Shown: one piece after another, positions 37,363 to 50,200 of the stretch
How the letters are laid out: every line of letters begins with the position of its first letter
Numbering within the stretch: the first letter of the stretch is position 1
Source of the DNA: Ceratodon purpureus
Taxonomy: Eukaryota > Streptophyta > Bryopsida > Pseudoditrichales > Ditrichaceae
DNA: 64,000 nt
NCBI GenBank assembly: GCA_014871385.1
Contig: CM026426.1
Coordinates: 45,432,484-45,496,483, forward strand
Reading direction: 5' to 3'
Position numbers and translations under genes: made by a program
The notes under the pieces: generated by a model
What the model saw: the letters and a program-made list of their open reading frames with translations, nothing else
Database searches by the model: none
What the model was told of the DNA's origin: nothing

Positions 37363-37629
37363 ATGCCCTCGTTTGATCCTGGAGATTGGTCAAGGGGGAT
37401 GGAGGCTCTTCCTATTCCAGTCTGTAATCCCTATGCATATATGTCGCCATTCCGGTACATGTCCAACAGCAGGGTTCATGGGAAGGCCTCTCTGAATTTG
37501 AGCCTTTTCTTTGCGAAGCTTTGGAAGTGTTGTAATTGTGGGAATCGGGATTGTTTAAAATCTTTGCAGCCTTGTGAATGTGGAAAGGAGTCAGGTGGAG
37601 AGATAGCCTATAAGGAGGGTGGCTGGTAA
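37363..37629 (+). other. Cys-rich plus-strand ORF, unidentified
   Basis: An open frame with ATG at 37363 gives about 88 residues. Near the end it has a cysteine cluster KCCNCGNRDCLKSLQPCECG (C-C-x-C ... C ... C-x-C), which looks like a small metal-binding knot. A possible splice acceptor (TACCAG) lies just before the ATG, so it may be a last exon of the gene to its left. No family recognised. Confidence 0.3.
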
Positions 37630-37907
37630 AGGGAGGATTTACCAACTAAACCCTAGCCTTCACAATCCCATCAAAACCCAACAAAACCCAACTAAACTAA
37701 GTCCTCCAAACACTCATAGGTTGCTGGAAATGTACAATACAAGTGCAAAAAGTGGTCAAAACTGCATAAAATGGGTCAAAACAGCCCTAAAACCATAGTA
37801 CTGCAGTTTCTAACAGCTCTCAGACCTCTCTGACTCTACCTGCTCTAATGTAGAATGATTACAGGAAACCCTAACCTTGCCTCTTAAACCTTCTGAACTG
37901 ACGGAAG
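37630..37907. other. Left flank of gypsy fossil 2
   Basis: Rich in CAAAACCCAAC and AAACCCTA words; two telo-box-like AAACCCTA motifs lie near 37646 and 37866. It may be part of the element's end, but no matching copy exists at the right side. Confidence 0.4.
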
Positions 37908-38007
37908 TCATCCAGTCGGCTGGTGACAGAGTTCATCCAGTCGGCTGGTGACAGAGTTCATCCAAGTCGACTGGTGACAGAGTTCATCCAAGTCGACTGG
38001 ATGACTG
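37908..38007. repeat. Four tandem copies of a 25-26-base unit with GTCGGC/GTCGAC
   Basis: Copies at 37908-37932, 37933-37957, 37958-37983 and 37984-38007. Copies 1-2 read TCATCCAGTCGGCTGGTGAC and copies 3-4 have AGTCGACTGG in the middle. On the minus strand copies 1-2 carry GCCGAC, the core of the plant DRE/CRT element. The array lies just downstream of the gypsy fossil on that element's strand. Confidence 0.85.
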
Positions 38008-38260
38008 TCTAAGGTAAGGATGAAAACTGAAAAGAGACTAAGGGAAACTAAGGAAAGGGGAGATTGGAGAATCTCCGGTTAACATTATCCCCTTTTTCCG
38101 GTAGTTCTGTCCCCAGAACGTGGGTAACGGAGGAAAAGGTTGGAGCATGAAAAACGATCCTAGGTCGTGAAAATTGTCCAAGCTATACAAAATGTCAAAA
38201 AATGGTAATCCCCAAAGAAAACTAAAAAAAGATAATGTCGCAGGCGAAGAAGTCGTGCAG

Positions 38261-41200
38261 TCAGTCAGTCGGCTGGTGTACAGTCGGCGGCGCCTCGGTC
38301 AGGAGTGTAGAAGTCGGGTCGTCCATGTCGAGCCACGGCTCGAAAGTCGGGTCGCGCGCCTCAAACTTGGACAACCAGCGGTGCTGACGATCCAAGTCGG
38401 CTCGGTAGGCGGTCAGCACATGCTCGAAATCCCGCTGCTTAGTAGCAGCATACTCCCGGACAGCTCGGCTGAGTTCCCGAGGTGGTAAGGTTTGCAAGAC
38501 TAGCTCTGTCCGCAGTTGCTGATTCTCGAGAAAAAGACTGTCAGCTTGCTGGAGACGGGCACTGAGCGTAGCCTCCAACTCCAGCCGGCGAATTGATGGA
38601 GCCGCGGGATCGGGAGCTGGAACTCGGGAAATCAGGTCGGCCTGTAGGGCCTGTACCTGCTCTAGGAGGGCGGTGTGGTCGCGAAGCAGCTGGGTATGGG
38701 TCTCCGTAAGGGTGCGAAGATTGGAGTCTCGGGCGGCCAGTAGCTGTTGAAGTTGATGGAGCTGGATGTCACGTTCTGCTACGACCGTGGCTACCTGCTG
38801 TCGGCTAGACTCTAGTTACTCAGCTGCACTACGAGTCTGGACCAGGGCGTCGGTGATGACTTTGAGGTTGTAAAAAACAACCTGAAGGTCGGGTGTCCGA
38901 GCAGATCCGAGAAGTGGTTCTGATGGCGGGGCAAGGTCGAGTTTCTCTGTCGGATGAAGAGACTCAGAGGGCCCTCCCTGGCTGTGTGGTGCAGGGTGCA
39001 GCGCGGGTGAGGAAGGATCGCGAGCTGGGGTTGCTGCAGCTTCTTCTGGAACACGACCTGAAGGCTGTGTCGGAGGGAAGTGCGGAGCGGTGAATACGAT
39101 TGGCTCGCGGTACAGCATGAGCGCCAGCTGCGGTAGGGACGGTGCTAACTTTGGTGACGAAGAGCAGTCGGGTGGCGCCAAAGCCAGAGTGTCGGTGGCG
39201 GAAACAGGCGGGGTCAGCTGGGCGTATGGGATAGCTGGGTTCACTGAACGCCTAGATGGAGAGGCAGGCACGTTGGTGGGATTGACGGGTGGTGTATCAG
39301 CAGAGCTGCCGAGGTTGATGACGGAGTCGGGTGGTGCAACAGCCGCAGGTGCGGGATCCAAGTTGACATCGGACCCGGAAGAAACCGCTCGGTAGTGTTT
39401 CGTGACAGTTCGAGATCGAAGGGGGTACCTGCAAGTCAGTGAGGCTGGACTGGTGTGCGCAGCAGAACGTGGTGTCAGGGTCCGTTGAGTTGGAGATCGG
39501 TATGGAAACGCTGGCTGGCGAATTTGCTGGCCGTGTCGAAGGAGACGTCGGGTAGGACGACCGACATCAGACGAACCTTCCTGGGACCGCGAAGTCGGCT
39601 CTGTATCTGCCTGGTCGGCGGAGGTACTCAAAGTCGGGCGGTGACCGTCACCACTAGTACACTCTTGGAGTTGCCCAGCTGGCGGTCGGACGATGGGTGG
39701 ACTGATCGGTGCACCCTCGTGGCTCCCGTCCATGGTGTCAACACTGGAATCAACTGTCTGTGGCGCGGTTACTTCTTCACGGTCCGGGAACCAGTAGGAC
39801 AGTATAGTATCCATGACTGCGGCTCCACGGAGACGGCGCGGCTCCCCTGGCTGTGAATGGAGATAGATCAGATGACGACGCAGATTTGCGAGGACAAAAT
39901 AGGACCAGTCAAAAGGGCGCTGACGGCGCCCGGCCTTCTCTGCGGCGAGAATATGCTCCACGAGGTCGTTACTCACAAACAGGAACCTCTGTTTGAATCC
40001 TATGGCGTCACTCAACGTCCGGACTCGGACCTGATAAGCATCCGGTAATGCTGTAACCCGGTTGCCATCATGGGCATGGTCAGCCTCTGTCAGTCCCAGC
40101 TACGAGTATCGCTCATCGAACCCGAAACCCACCTTCTGGCCTAACAAGTTGGCCCCGTCGTCGAACCCTAATGCTGTCCGGATCACGTATGCCGTAATCT
40201 CCACAGGTTTGCCTCGGACCATTGACCGGATGATCGGCTCACCGGTAGGTCGGCGGGTGCCCCTGGGGTGCTGAATGTACTCAAAGCCATCCACAAAGTC
40301 AAGGATTAACTCAGGTTGGGGCTGCGGCCAATTGAAATTATAAAATACCTGGAGACTGGTGTATGCTGCCCAGGCGTCGTCGGCCAGCGCTCGCCAGGCG
40401 TCCCACTGTGTATGCGGCTCGATGGTGATATCCAGTCAACGATGAGGGTTGCGTGGAATACGCACAGTCTTTGGAACGCCCGCATCCACCGCAGTCAGCT
40501 TGCGTTTGACTCCTCGCCTCGAGTCGATGGGAGTCGACTGTGAGGGTGCAGTTGGCGGTGGTACTACAAGCTGCTCGGTTGGCGGTAACGTCGGTGGAGG
40601 TGTGGGTCGTACCGTGCCCTTCAGGTCGGGCTCCGCAACGGGCTGGGTGCTGGGGCCTCCAATCTCCATGGACTCGGCGCTACCAGCCCGAGGTAAGGCT
40701 CCTCGACAGAAATATCTCTCCAACGTCCCTCGATGAGCTCGGCGACGGTGGCGAGTGAGGTAATTGCGGCGGTTGACGGCTGCAGGCGGAGACGGAGCAA
40801 GCACCTGGTCGTGTGTTCGCTGAGAGCAATGCACTGGAAAATCAAAGCAGTCGGAAGAGTCACCTGATGTCGAGACGCCAAGAAAGCTTGAAGCGGCCTG
40901 GAGATTGATGGCGCAGAGTGTGCCCGACGTCAGTCCCGTCGACTGTCGTAAACCCTGAGGATTAGGGTTAGGTCGAAGCTGCTCGGAGGATGGACGGTGT
41001 CGGTCGAGGACAGGTCCCAGAGGGTGCTGAGGAGCACCCGGCGCGCGGAAAACACTCTCGGTCTTGACTGGAACTACAGAAATAGAGGGGGCTCGAGGAC
41101 TCGCGAAAGCTGCAGGGAGACTAGAGTTGCGGTCGCGGTGGTCACAACCGAATGCGAGCCGAGGGTTGGAAATGGGGGAAAGAGAGGAGACGGGAGGGAA

Positions 41201-44200
41201 ATCAAGACCTGAAGTCGACTGAGTGAGTCGCTGTCGGGATGAGGCGCGAGGAGACTGTAGAGCCGGTGGTCGAGGAAGTGAAGGAGCAGTTGCGTGGAGC
41301 TCGCAAGGGGCAGCGTATCCCTGGGCCGTCGCGGTGCTCGGCGTTGCAACTATTAGGGCGCTCGAGGACTCCAAGCAGGGCCGACGTAGCGAGCTGTCGG
41401 TGCGGGCCTCGCCGTGTGCACAAGGATGTAGGGGTTGCGGGAGACTCCAGGCTCGGACAGTTGCGCTAGGCGTCGCAAAAGGTAGGGTTTGCGGAGAGAA
41501 ACCAGGGGTTTGCAATGAAGCCGAGGGGCAGTGATAAACTGACGGGCTGGGCGTCGAAGCAAACCCTAAGTCAATAATGACTGGTTGCTGCGATGGCGCT
41601 GGAGGCTTTGTGGGAGGCGACTGCGGATGATGGGGCAATGGGCGGTCCGCCTGCAGCACTGGCCGGGTACCGTGTGAACCTAAGGCACGTGGAATAGGTG
41701 TCAAGGGTAGGGCCTCGACCACGAGGCAAGAAACTGGAACACACTCCAGAGTTAAGACGGGGGTGTCCATAGCTAGTGTCTTGGCGGGAGGGATGGACAG
41801 TCGATGGGGGGAAATAGCAGGTGTATCTTGTGAGCAAGCTGCGGACTCTTGGGTAGGCTGGTGAACTGGGAGGGAGAACGCTGGAGTGATAATGTCGTCA
41901 GATGGGGCAGGGGGCTGTTCAGTAAGAGCAGCCTCTTGGGAAACCTCAGTCGGACTCGTGGAGAATCCACATGGCAGTTGCTTAGGCCCGATAGTGACTA
42001 ACTGGTCTTCAGAGTAAAATCTGTACGGCTTAAGTTTGTTGATGTTGACCACAATCGGGTTCGGCTCAAAGTGTGCCTCTGTTACCAATAACGCACTGTT
42101 GTTGGGGAGTCGGTACTGCACCCGATATGGCCCAAACCAACGACACTTAAATTTCCCTGCATGTTCTTTCTCACCTTTCGGATACCAGAGGACATGGTCC
42201 CCCACTTGAAAATCCTGCTGTCGGTAATGCTGCTGGCTCCGCAGTGACCGACTCCTTTGTCGACTTCCCGACTGTTCCTGTGCCACCGGTCGATGACTGT
42301 CTAACTGCTTTAAGTCGGCTGTGCGGGCCTGTAAGACCCTAGTTATAGTATAGTCAATGTCACCACCTGTCCTACGGGTAGGAACAGTATACTCTGTGGG
42401 CATGAGAGGGTGCAGGCCATAAACTAACTGGAAAGGAGTGTAACCAGTGGTGACCTTGAACGCTGTCCGATAGGACAGTAGAGCGGTTGGCAGGTGCTCA
42501 TCCCAGTCGGTGCGATTGTCACTGACCAACTTTGTCAATAGCCGACCCAGAACTTTGTTGGTCGACTCGGCCTGTCCATTACCCTGGGGGTAGTATGTGG
42601 TGGATGTCCGATGCTGCAGAAGGAAATGCTGCACAAAGTACTCAATCGTCTCGTTGATGAAATGGGTCCGTTGATCACTGACTAGGGTCAGAGGGCAACC
42701 ATAACGGGTCAAAATCTGTTCGTACAGGAACGTGGCAGTTACAGCCGCCGTATTTGTGCGCAGCGCCTTAGCCTCCACCCATTTCGTCGCATAATCAGTG
42801 GCGACCAAAATGTACCTGTTCCCTGTCCGACCGGCTGCCGGCTTGATAGGGCCCACAAAGTCGAGGCCCCACTTCATGAATGGCTCTGCAGGTAGGCTGG
42901 TAACCAATTGGGCCAGTCTAGTGTTGGCCAACCTCCCGACCCGCTGGCACTTATCGCAGGCTCTGCAGTACTCTGAGACGTCCTTGTGCAGGGTCGGCCA
43001 CCAGTAACCAGCATCAAGAATCTTCCTGGATGTAATATCCTCGGAGAAATGGCCACCTGCACAGCCGTCATGCATCTCCTTCATCACTGTCTCCGCTTGT
43101 ACAGGATCCAAAACTCTTCGTAGGACCAGGTCCTGGCCCTTCTTGTACAAAACTCCTTCAACCAAGGTATACGATAAGGCTCGCAGCAGCAACCTCCGCT
43201 TCTCATCCTTGGTCATGGTCGCAGTCGGCTCGCCAGTTCGCAGATAGTCGATCACGTCTTGCAGCCACTCCGGTTTGACATAAAATAGCCCTGCTTCGGG
43301 AAGTTGATCTGGCACGCCTGTGGGTGGCTCTCCATTGGGAAGTTGGCTGAGTAAGTCGGCTGCGCCATGTGTCCGACCCGGCTTGTACACCACAGTAAAA
43401 TCGTATTCCTGAAAAAGCAACAGCCAACGTGCAATGCGCCCCGACACTTGGGGCTTGTTAACCAAATGAACCAAGGCCATGTGATATACATAAAAAACCA
43501 GCTTGTTACCCAACAGATAATGACGATATTTAGTCAAGGCATACACCATAGCTAAAGCTTCCTTTTCTGTGGTAGTATAATTTCTCTCAGCAGAATTGAG
43601 CAGTCGCGATGCCTAGGAGATTGGCTGGTCACACTTCCTTGTCTGGTTTTGAGCCAGCATAGCTCCAACAGCGATATCGGATGCGTCGGTGTGGACATGG
43701 AATTCCAGATCCCATCTAGGTGCGATCAGTATGGATGCATTAGTGTACCGTTCTTTGATCTCCACCCAGGCATCTTCACAGCGGTCGGGCCAGTCGAACT
43801 CCTCAGTTTTTCGCATCAGTCGGGTGATAGGCTCCATGATGTGAGCATAGGACTTGATGTAGATGCGGTTGAACTGAGCAAATCCATTGAAAATCTGGAT
43901 GTCGGCTGTGCGTCGGGGGCGTGGCATCTCCTGGACGACCTGAATCTTCTTTGGGTCGGGCATCTTCCCTGCCTTGGAAACGACATGGCCTAAAAGGATA
44001 CCTGAGGCCACCAGAAATGCGCACTTCTCAGGGTTTAAGCTGATGCCATACTCCCGACACTTCTCAAAGCAGAACCGCAGTTTGTACAAGTGATCGGGGA
44101 TGTCACTGTAAACTGTGAAGTAGTCAAGGAACAGCTTCATGAAAATTCCTAGGTACTCCTTGAATGCCTTGTTCACAGCTCGCTGGTAAGTCGGGGGTGC

Positions 44201-45767
44201 ATTTGTCAGCCCAAATGGCATAACCAGCCAAACAAAAGCCCCCCATTCAGTGATGAAAGCTGCCTTGTGTCGGTCCTTCGGGGCGATGCTAATCTGGTAG
44301 TAACCCGACCGACCATCTAGGAAAGTGTACAGCTCATAACCTGCCACAGCATCCAACACTTCCTCAGTAAAAGGCAAAGGGTAAGGATCCTTTTTTTGTG
44401 GCAGCATTTAGTTTTCTATAGTCAATGCAAATACGTAATCGACCATTCTTTTTAGGCACGACAACAATGGGTGAGAGCCAAGTCGCCTCTTCAACTGGAA
44501 CGATGAACCCTGCTGCCAGGAGTTTATCAATGTCCTGTTTGACGATGCTGGCATAGTTAGGATTCATCCTGTATCGGGCCTGATGAATCGGTGGAACATC
44601 CTTCTCCAGCACAATCCAATGCTGTGCCACTGACGGAGGGATCCCTTTCAGGTCCTTGTATGTCCATGCAAACACGTCTGTGTACTCTCGCAGTAAGTCT
44701 TCTGCTGCCTGTGCTAATGCTGATTCCAGTTGTGTACTGATCTTCAGAATCTTCGGTTCCCCCTCAGTACCGACATTAATCTTCCTCAGCTGTTCTTCTT
44801 CAGTCAAGTTCCATCCTGCCACCTTCATCTCTCCCAACTTCTCCCGTACTGGTGTTTCATCGACCGGCATCTCGCCCTCTGAAAAGGTGTAAAAGTGGTC
44901 GGGGTAAGTAGCAGTGTCGGGATCAGGAGGAGTCAAGGGCTCTAAGTCGGCTGTGTCCAAGTCGGCTCGTAAGTCGGCTGCGGCAAGGTCGGCTTGGCGG
45001 TGGTCGGCTCGTTGTAAGTCGGCCTGGCCAGGTAAGGGCACTCTTAAATTCTCAGGCAGGGTGATAGTCCCGCCTGCGAATATGTCCTCCTCGGTCTGTA
45101 AAAAACGATCCTCCTCTTCATCAGTGAGTCCCTCAGCCAAGTTATAGCACACCAGCACCTCTGGCAATTTGGGCAGGGGACCCGTCCTCTGATTGATAGA
45201 GATAGTCTTGACAGTACCATTGCCTCGAATAGTCACCAGCTTGTCCCTCCAGTCGTGAGTGACCTTTGCATCAATGAGCCAAGGTCGACCCAGCAACATA
45301 CTGTAGGCTTCGTTGACCTCCTTGTTGCGAATGACGGTCAGACTGATGTTGTACGGAATGCCGTGGATGTGAATACGGACATTCCGGATCAGGCCGACTA
45401 GTTCTACCACTGCCTGGTCAGCCATACGCAATCGATAGGGCGCTGGAGAGGGATCCTTGAGTCCGAGTCGGATCCTTTCCTCCTCTGTAATTAGGTTGAC
45501 GCCAGAGCCTCCATCCAGCAGCACGTTCTCCAACGTTGACTGCCCGACCTGCACAGAAATAACCGGAAGACCCCGATCAATATCCACTACTCCAACAACC
45601 AGATTGGGATGTACCTGTGAGTCGGGGGAACGCAGCTTTGTTACCGAAGTCGACGTCGGGCGTGCAGTCGGCTGTGGAATCTTGACGAGCACAGGGGGCT
45701 GAGTCGAGTCGGCTGGTGTCTTGGGCGGACCATGAAGTTGAGGAAAAACTTTGGCCCTGACGTACAA
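38261..45767 (-). mobile_element. Ty3/gypsy LTR retrotransposon fossil 2, with extra ORFs after integrase
   Basis: Minus strand, read right to left. A retropepsin region (LLLDGGSGVNL type near 45510, MLLGRPWL near 45290) runs into reverse transcriptase (44400-43750 region). RNase H follows ([16 protein letters not shown] near 43530) and then integrase, with its H-H-C-C zinc end near 42950-43070 and core motifs at about 42480-42850. The integrase frame ends in an unusually long Pro/Ser/Thr-rich tail to 40436. Beyond it on the same strand lie frames at 40294-40100 and 40015-38816 with features of the plant-mobile or putative plant transposon protein type, followed by a Gln/Leu-rich coiled-coil frame at 38578-38261. 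No gag, zinc knuckle or LTR pair was recognised at either edge. The element is broken, with about five breaks. Age cannot be set without LTRs. Confidence 0.85.
44930..45030. repeat. Short AAGTCGGCT repeat within the protease-side frame of fossil 2
   Basis: GTCGGC-type words recur about seven times in 100 bases and give an Ala-Asp-Leu repeat in the minus-strand frame. The same word is common across the whole element, including the array at 37.9 kb. Confidence 0.7.
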
Positions 45768-46356
45768 ACTTTGGGTTTGTATGAAACTAAGCTACATCGA
45801 TAGTACTGCGTTGAATCTCACCGGAGTTTCGCTTCGAAGGTGCTGGTGCTCGTCCATTTGAAGCTTGAGTTCCTCAGATCAAAGATATCAGTTGCAACGT
45901 TTAGAATTTCGGTAGTGATCGGCCAGCATCACGTCGAACTATTGAGGTAAGACATGTAAAGGATCTTTAGAAAGGACCACTCCAGAAGTTATCTCCTAAC
46001 GCTGACGTTAAGAACGTTAAGTTTGATATACATTATTCTAGCGCAAAGATGCGGACCCGGACGAGGCTGAAAATCAAAAACCAATGCTGGACAGGTTAAC
46101 TTATCCCCAATTTGCTACATCGTGGCTCCCGAGATCTACGAGTTCCCTAGTTTTCTGAAATCCTCACTAGAATTTATTCCCAGAAATTTCAAACGAACGG
46201 AGCGTCCCAACATATGCACTGCCATTAAAGCAGGGAACGTTTACTTTTGTTCTTAGAAGTTAGCAGTATGGAAGGTTTTCCGGGAGAGTGGTCACATATT
46301 GTAGACTAGAATCAAAGTGTGTGTGTTATATTTTGCGGCTACATCTTCTTCGGAGA
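45768..46356. other. Junction between gypsy fossil 2 and CACTA 2
   Basis: No gene or LTR seen. Neither a clear CACTA terminal repeat nor a target-site duplication was found. Confidence 0.4.
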
Positions 46357-46722
46357 ATGGATTCGGGGGTTCCAAGACGGAAGCATGGTGCTTCGGGCGA
46401 CGACATTTGCATGTTGGGCCTCGAATCTCCCCCAGGAGAGCAAACGAATGATTCTGCAAAGAGTGTGTCCCCTGCCAATGACGATTCCGACGGTGAGAAT
46501 GCCTGCTGGACAAAAGAGGAATTAGAGGAACATTTCAGATTTGGTCCGGAGTTTTTCGGCGGAGAAAACCCATGGGAGAGAGGGAAAGCAGAGGTCAACG
46601 CCAGCGTACTGTCATCACTGTTACTCCTTCGCGTAGGAGACAAGTTCGGGTTAGAGCTATTGTCTTGGGAATTTCTGTGGGACAAGATATACGCAATATT
46701 ACTCAATGCTCTTTTGACGTGA
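46357..46722 (+). CDS. Hypothetical acidic protein upstream of TNP2 gene 2
   Basis: An ATG at 46357 opens a 121-residue frame: a Ser/Asp/Glu-rich first half (SPANDDSDGENACWTKEELE), then EHFRFGPEFFGGENPWERG, then a hydrophobic C-terminus. The third part may be intronic read-through, since an alternate frame from 46572 is also protein-like (RQRTVITVTPSRRRQVRVRA). It lies 0.5 kb upstream of the CACTA 2 transposase on the same strand and could be a second product of that element. No family recognised. Confidence 0.35.
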   Translation: MDSGVPRRKHGASGDDICMLGLESPPGEQTNDSAKSVSPANDDSDGENACWTKEELEEHFRFGPEFFGGENPWERGKAEVNASVLSSLLLLRVGDKFGLELLSWEFLWDKIYAILLNALLT

Positions 46723-47252
46723 ATAGCTATATGATAGCAATGGCTGTAAGTGTCGAAGAATGCACTGCCGTGTCCTAGTGTTCACAGTAGGTACTTTAAG
46801 TCGACTGCGCTCGCTGTTGTAATATATATCGAGATGTATTGCGTCTTTGAATAAAGGCACTCAAGTTCACATTATCCTCTACAAACTCACGACCCTGTTA
46901 TTCCCAATGAACAAAATTGATTTCTGTATTAACCTCACGTCAACGGGTATTGCCATAAAGTGGCCTGCGCTGTATTTGTGGTGGGTGTTTCGTATTAGGG
47001 TTTACGGTTCGCAATATTGTTCCAGTACTCGGAGGATGAGTTCCCCATGATATATAATGCACAATTCCACCACTCAATCTTCTTTCATACTTCCTCCAAG
47101 ATTTCCCTATGCACACATTCGAGTGAGATTTCTGTTCTTCTGATAGCGTCGGCCACGGATATTTTCAAGTATCTTTTTATGATATTGTGGCGAATGGGAC
47201 ACAGAATTTGAGGACGAACTAAACGTAGCAGTATCCGATACATGTGCATCGG
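46723..47252 (+). other. Upstream region of TNP2 gene 2
   Basis: About 500 bases before the transposase ATG, no recognised coding. It presumably holds its promoter; no TATA box was singled out with confidence. Confidence 0.4.
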
Positions 47253-50200
47253 ATGGAGATTCGCGAACCCATCAGTAGTCGAACCAGGATAGACGCGAGA
47301 GATTTGAAGCTCCTGGCAAGAGAAGAAAACATAGCCTCCCGCAATTGGCGACTACAACGTCGGTGTCCATGTAACATTTGCTTGGGGGAGGTTCGGTCGA
47401 AGCGTAGTTTGGCATCAGTCAGGACACATCTCTTGAAGTACAGGAGACATCCGTATCACCGCGGACCGACGCAGGTTCGTTCCTTGCAAATTAAAGTGTA
47501 GCAGTTTCTATATTATAAACTCCTCTGTCCGGTACTAAAATGAACTGGCTCCTATTAGGGTTTTGAGATTATGATAAACAATTCCTGTAGACTGATTGAC
47601 ATGCGTCGTCGATGTCGATGTGATTTCAGGGGTGGCCCGTAGACGAATCAGATACGGAGTGGGAGACATCAATCAGGGAAGGTTTCGGGACAAGGCGGAC
47701 AGGTTTCTTAGAGCAATTTCGAGCGCCGGTAGATGAAGAGATGGACATGGCCACCCTAGTGGACCATCATTTCCATACTTACGATGGCCTCGCGGGGAGG
47801 ATAGGTGCTCTGGATGAAGCAGATTCAATTGAGTCAGAGCCTGAGGACGGTCATGAATTTCTCGAGGAACCACGACATTCACACAACCGCAACGGTGAGG
47901 GAATACCTCAGGATCCCCCGCCGGGACAAACTAGAGACCCCGCAATAGAACCCGAGGGGCCAGGCAGAGACGGGCTGGAGCAAAGTACCGACTCAGAAGA
48001 TGAATACAGGGATGACGACGTCCCTGCAATGGAGGAGGCACTTCATCTTGAGAGGGAAGCAATGGGGGAGAGTGCTAAAACACCATTATACGCCGGTGCG
48101 AGGCTTACTCAGTTAAGTTGCACTCTCCTTCTTCTAAACTGTCTCCGAACGCATGGTGCTTCTAATCTCCTCGTGAATGAACTATTTCAGCTTCTGTCAA
48201 AAAGCATCCTGCCAGACATAAATTCTCTCCCCCATTCAGAGTACTCTGCCTCTAAAATCTTGAAACAATTAGGTCTTGCTTATGACACGATACATGTGTG
48301 TCCCAGTCCACAAGCTTGTATGCTTTTCCGTGGCCCCGTTGATTCCTTATTGCAGCAATGGAGGAAGTGTAGGGCGGATAGGTACCGGAAAGTTGGAAAA
48401 ACAAAGGTACCAATTAAAGTGCTCCGTCATTTCCCCCTGATACCAAGGCTACAACGTATGTTTAGCACCCCTGTTCAAGCAAGCTTCATGACTGCACATG
48501 CGAGGATGGCAAGCTCAGATGATTCTATGCGTGGTGCATTCGACTCGTATCAGTGGAAACACATCAATTGGCGTTGGTGGGATGAGTTTGGCAAAGAGGA
48601 CCGTAATCTCAGACTAGGTTTAGCCACAGACGGCGTGAACCCCTTCTCAATCAAGCGGTCCACACACAGTACCTGGCCGGTACTCATCTTCAACTACAAT
48701 TTGCCACCTTGGCTCACGACCAAAAAGCATTTTGTAATGCTCTCACTCATTATTCCGGGCAAGCGTTCAGTAACCGGAGACTCTTTTGACACCTATCTCC
48801 AGCCACTTGTTGATGAACTGAAGATCCTGTGGAACAAGGGCGTACGCACTAACGATGCAGCGGCTTACAAAGGCTCTCCCGTGTTTTCCATGAAAGCAAT
48901 TCTCATGTGGACTTGTCACGATTTTCCGGCGTACGGTGTTGTTGCGGGTTGTGTTACCAAGGGGTATAAAGGTTGCCCTATATGTGCAAAAAATACTGTT
49001 TCGAGAAGATCCGTCGCTTTGAAGAAGTCTGTGTATGATTCTCAGTACAGGAGATGGCTTCCACTGGGCCACCGTCTGCGTTTTGAAAAAGATTTATTCG
49101 GAGGAGTGGAAGAGCATCGTGCACCTCCGGAGTCAATCCAAGTACCTGATATCCTGCGATGGGGACGACTTCGCGAGGCATTTGTCATGAGGGGGGCAAC
49201 CCCCAAATCTGAAGACCCGGCCCGTGTCTACGGCATCAAGAGGGTCTCCATTCTGTTCTCGCTTCCTTACTGGCAGGTAAATGTTCCTGCATTCTGTACT
49301 ACTGCATGTACCATGTAATTGTATCCTCTCTTGCTAGATACCGTGATCAATTATGAACTCCCTTTTTGAATTGAAGGCTCCCATTCTGGATCAACATCAG
49401 CACATTCGTGGAATGCAGCAAATGTTTCTTTAGGGAGCATACGCGCGTCTCTTTTATGATTTTGAACTATCAGTCACTGATTTCATATGCCCTCCCGTGC
49501 GATAGAACTGTTAGCGGTTGTGTGGATTAGCGTCTTCACTTCGAACCTGCACATGTATCAGGCACTCGGGACGCTGCTACTAATTGTTTATCATGCATAG
49601 TTCACATAGTTGGCTCTAGTTATTAGTGTTGTTTGTAATTGTTTTCCAAGATAGAATGCCCCCCGTTTTCCCATGCCTGTCCGCTACCATCACCCTAAAC
49701 CCATCTGTTTACCCTGAAACTGGTCGTAGCATCGGAATGCTTAGGAACAGCCGATTTAATTATCCTTAACAGGTCTTACTACAATGTGTTTACGTATACA
49801 GTGAAAGGGTGTTGTTTAACATATATGTGTAAGGAAGGCTATGTACAAATGCTTTTACCGATTCATATTGATTGGCACATTATTCTGCCATATACTATCT
49901 GAACTGTAATTTGTTTTCCATGTGGATAGAGAAAAAGCGTAATACCTATGAATTGAAATACCCTCCTATTTCTGCAGGATCTGCCAATCAGGAATACGCT
50001 CGATGTAATGCACATCGAGCGCAATATTTCTGATAACATCCTCAGGCACCTATTCGGTGACAAAGACACACCGGCTTTGCGCAGAGACATGGAAGAGGCC
50101 GGACGAAACCATAGCTTGCACCTCATCCCGACTGATACAGGGGAGTACATCAAACCTAAAGCCCCCTTTGTTCTTTCCAGTTCTGAGAGACAGCGATTCC

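Noticed and set aside
37640-37880. Interstitial telomere repeats
   Set aside because: Only isolated AAACCCTA words are present, not a tandem array; such telo-boxes are common in plant promoters.
40449-41534. Plus-strand ORFs opposite the integrase tail of gypsy fossil 2
   Set aside because: They are shadows of the GC-rich minus-strand coding frame, with no motifs of their own.
37630-46300. LTR pair bounding gypsy fossil 2
   Set aside because: No matching sequence between the left and right flanks was found by eye.
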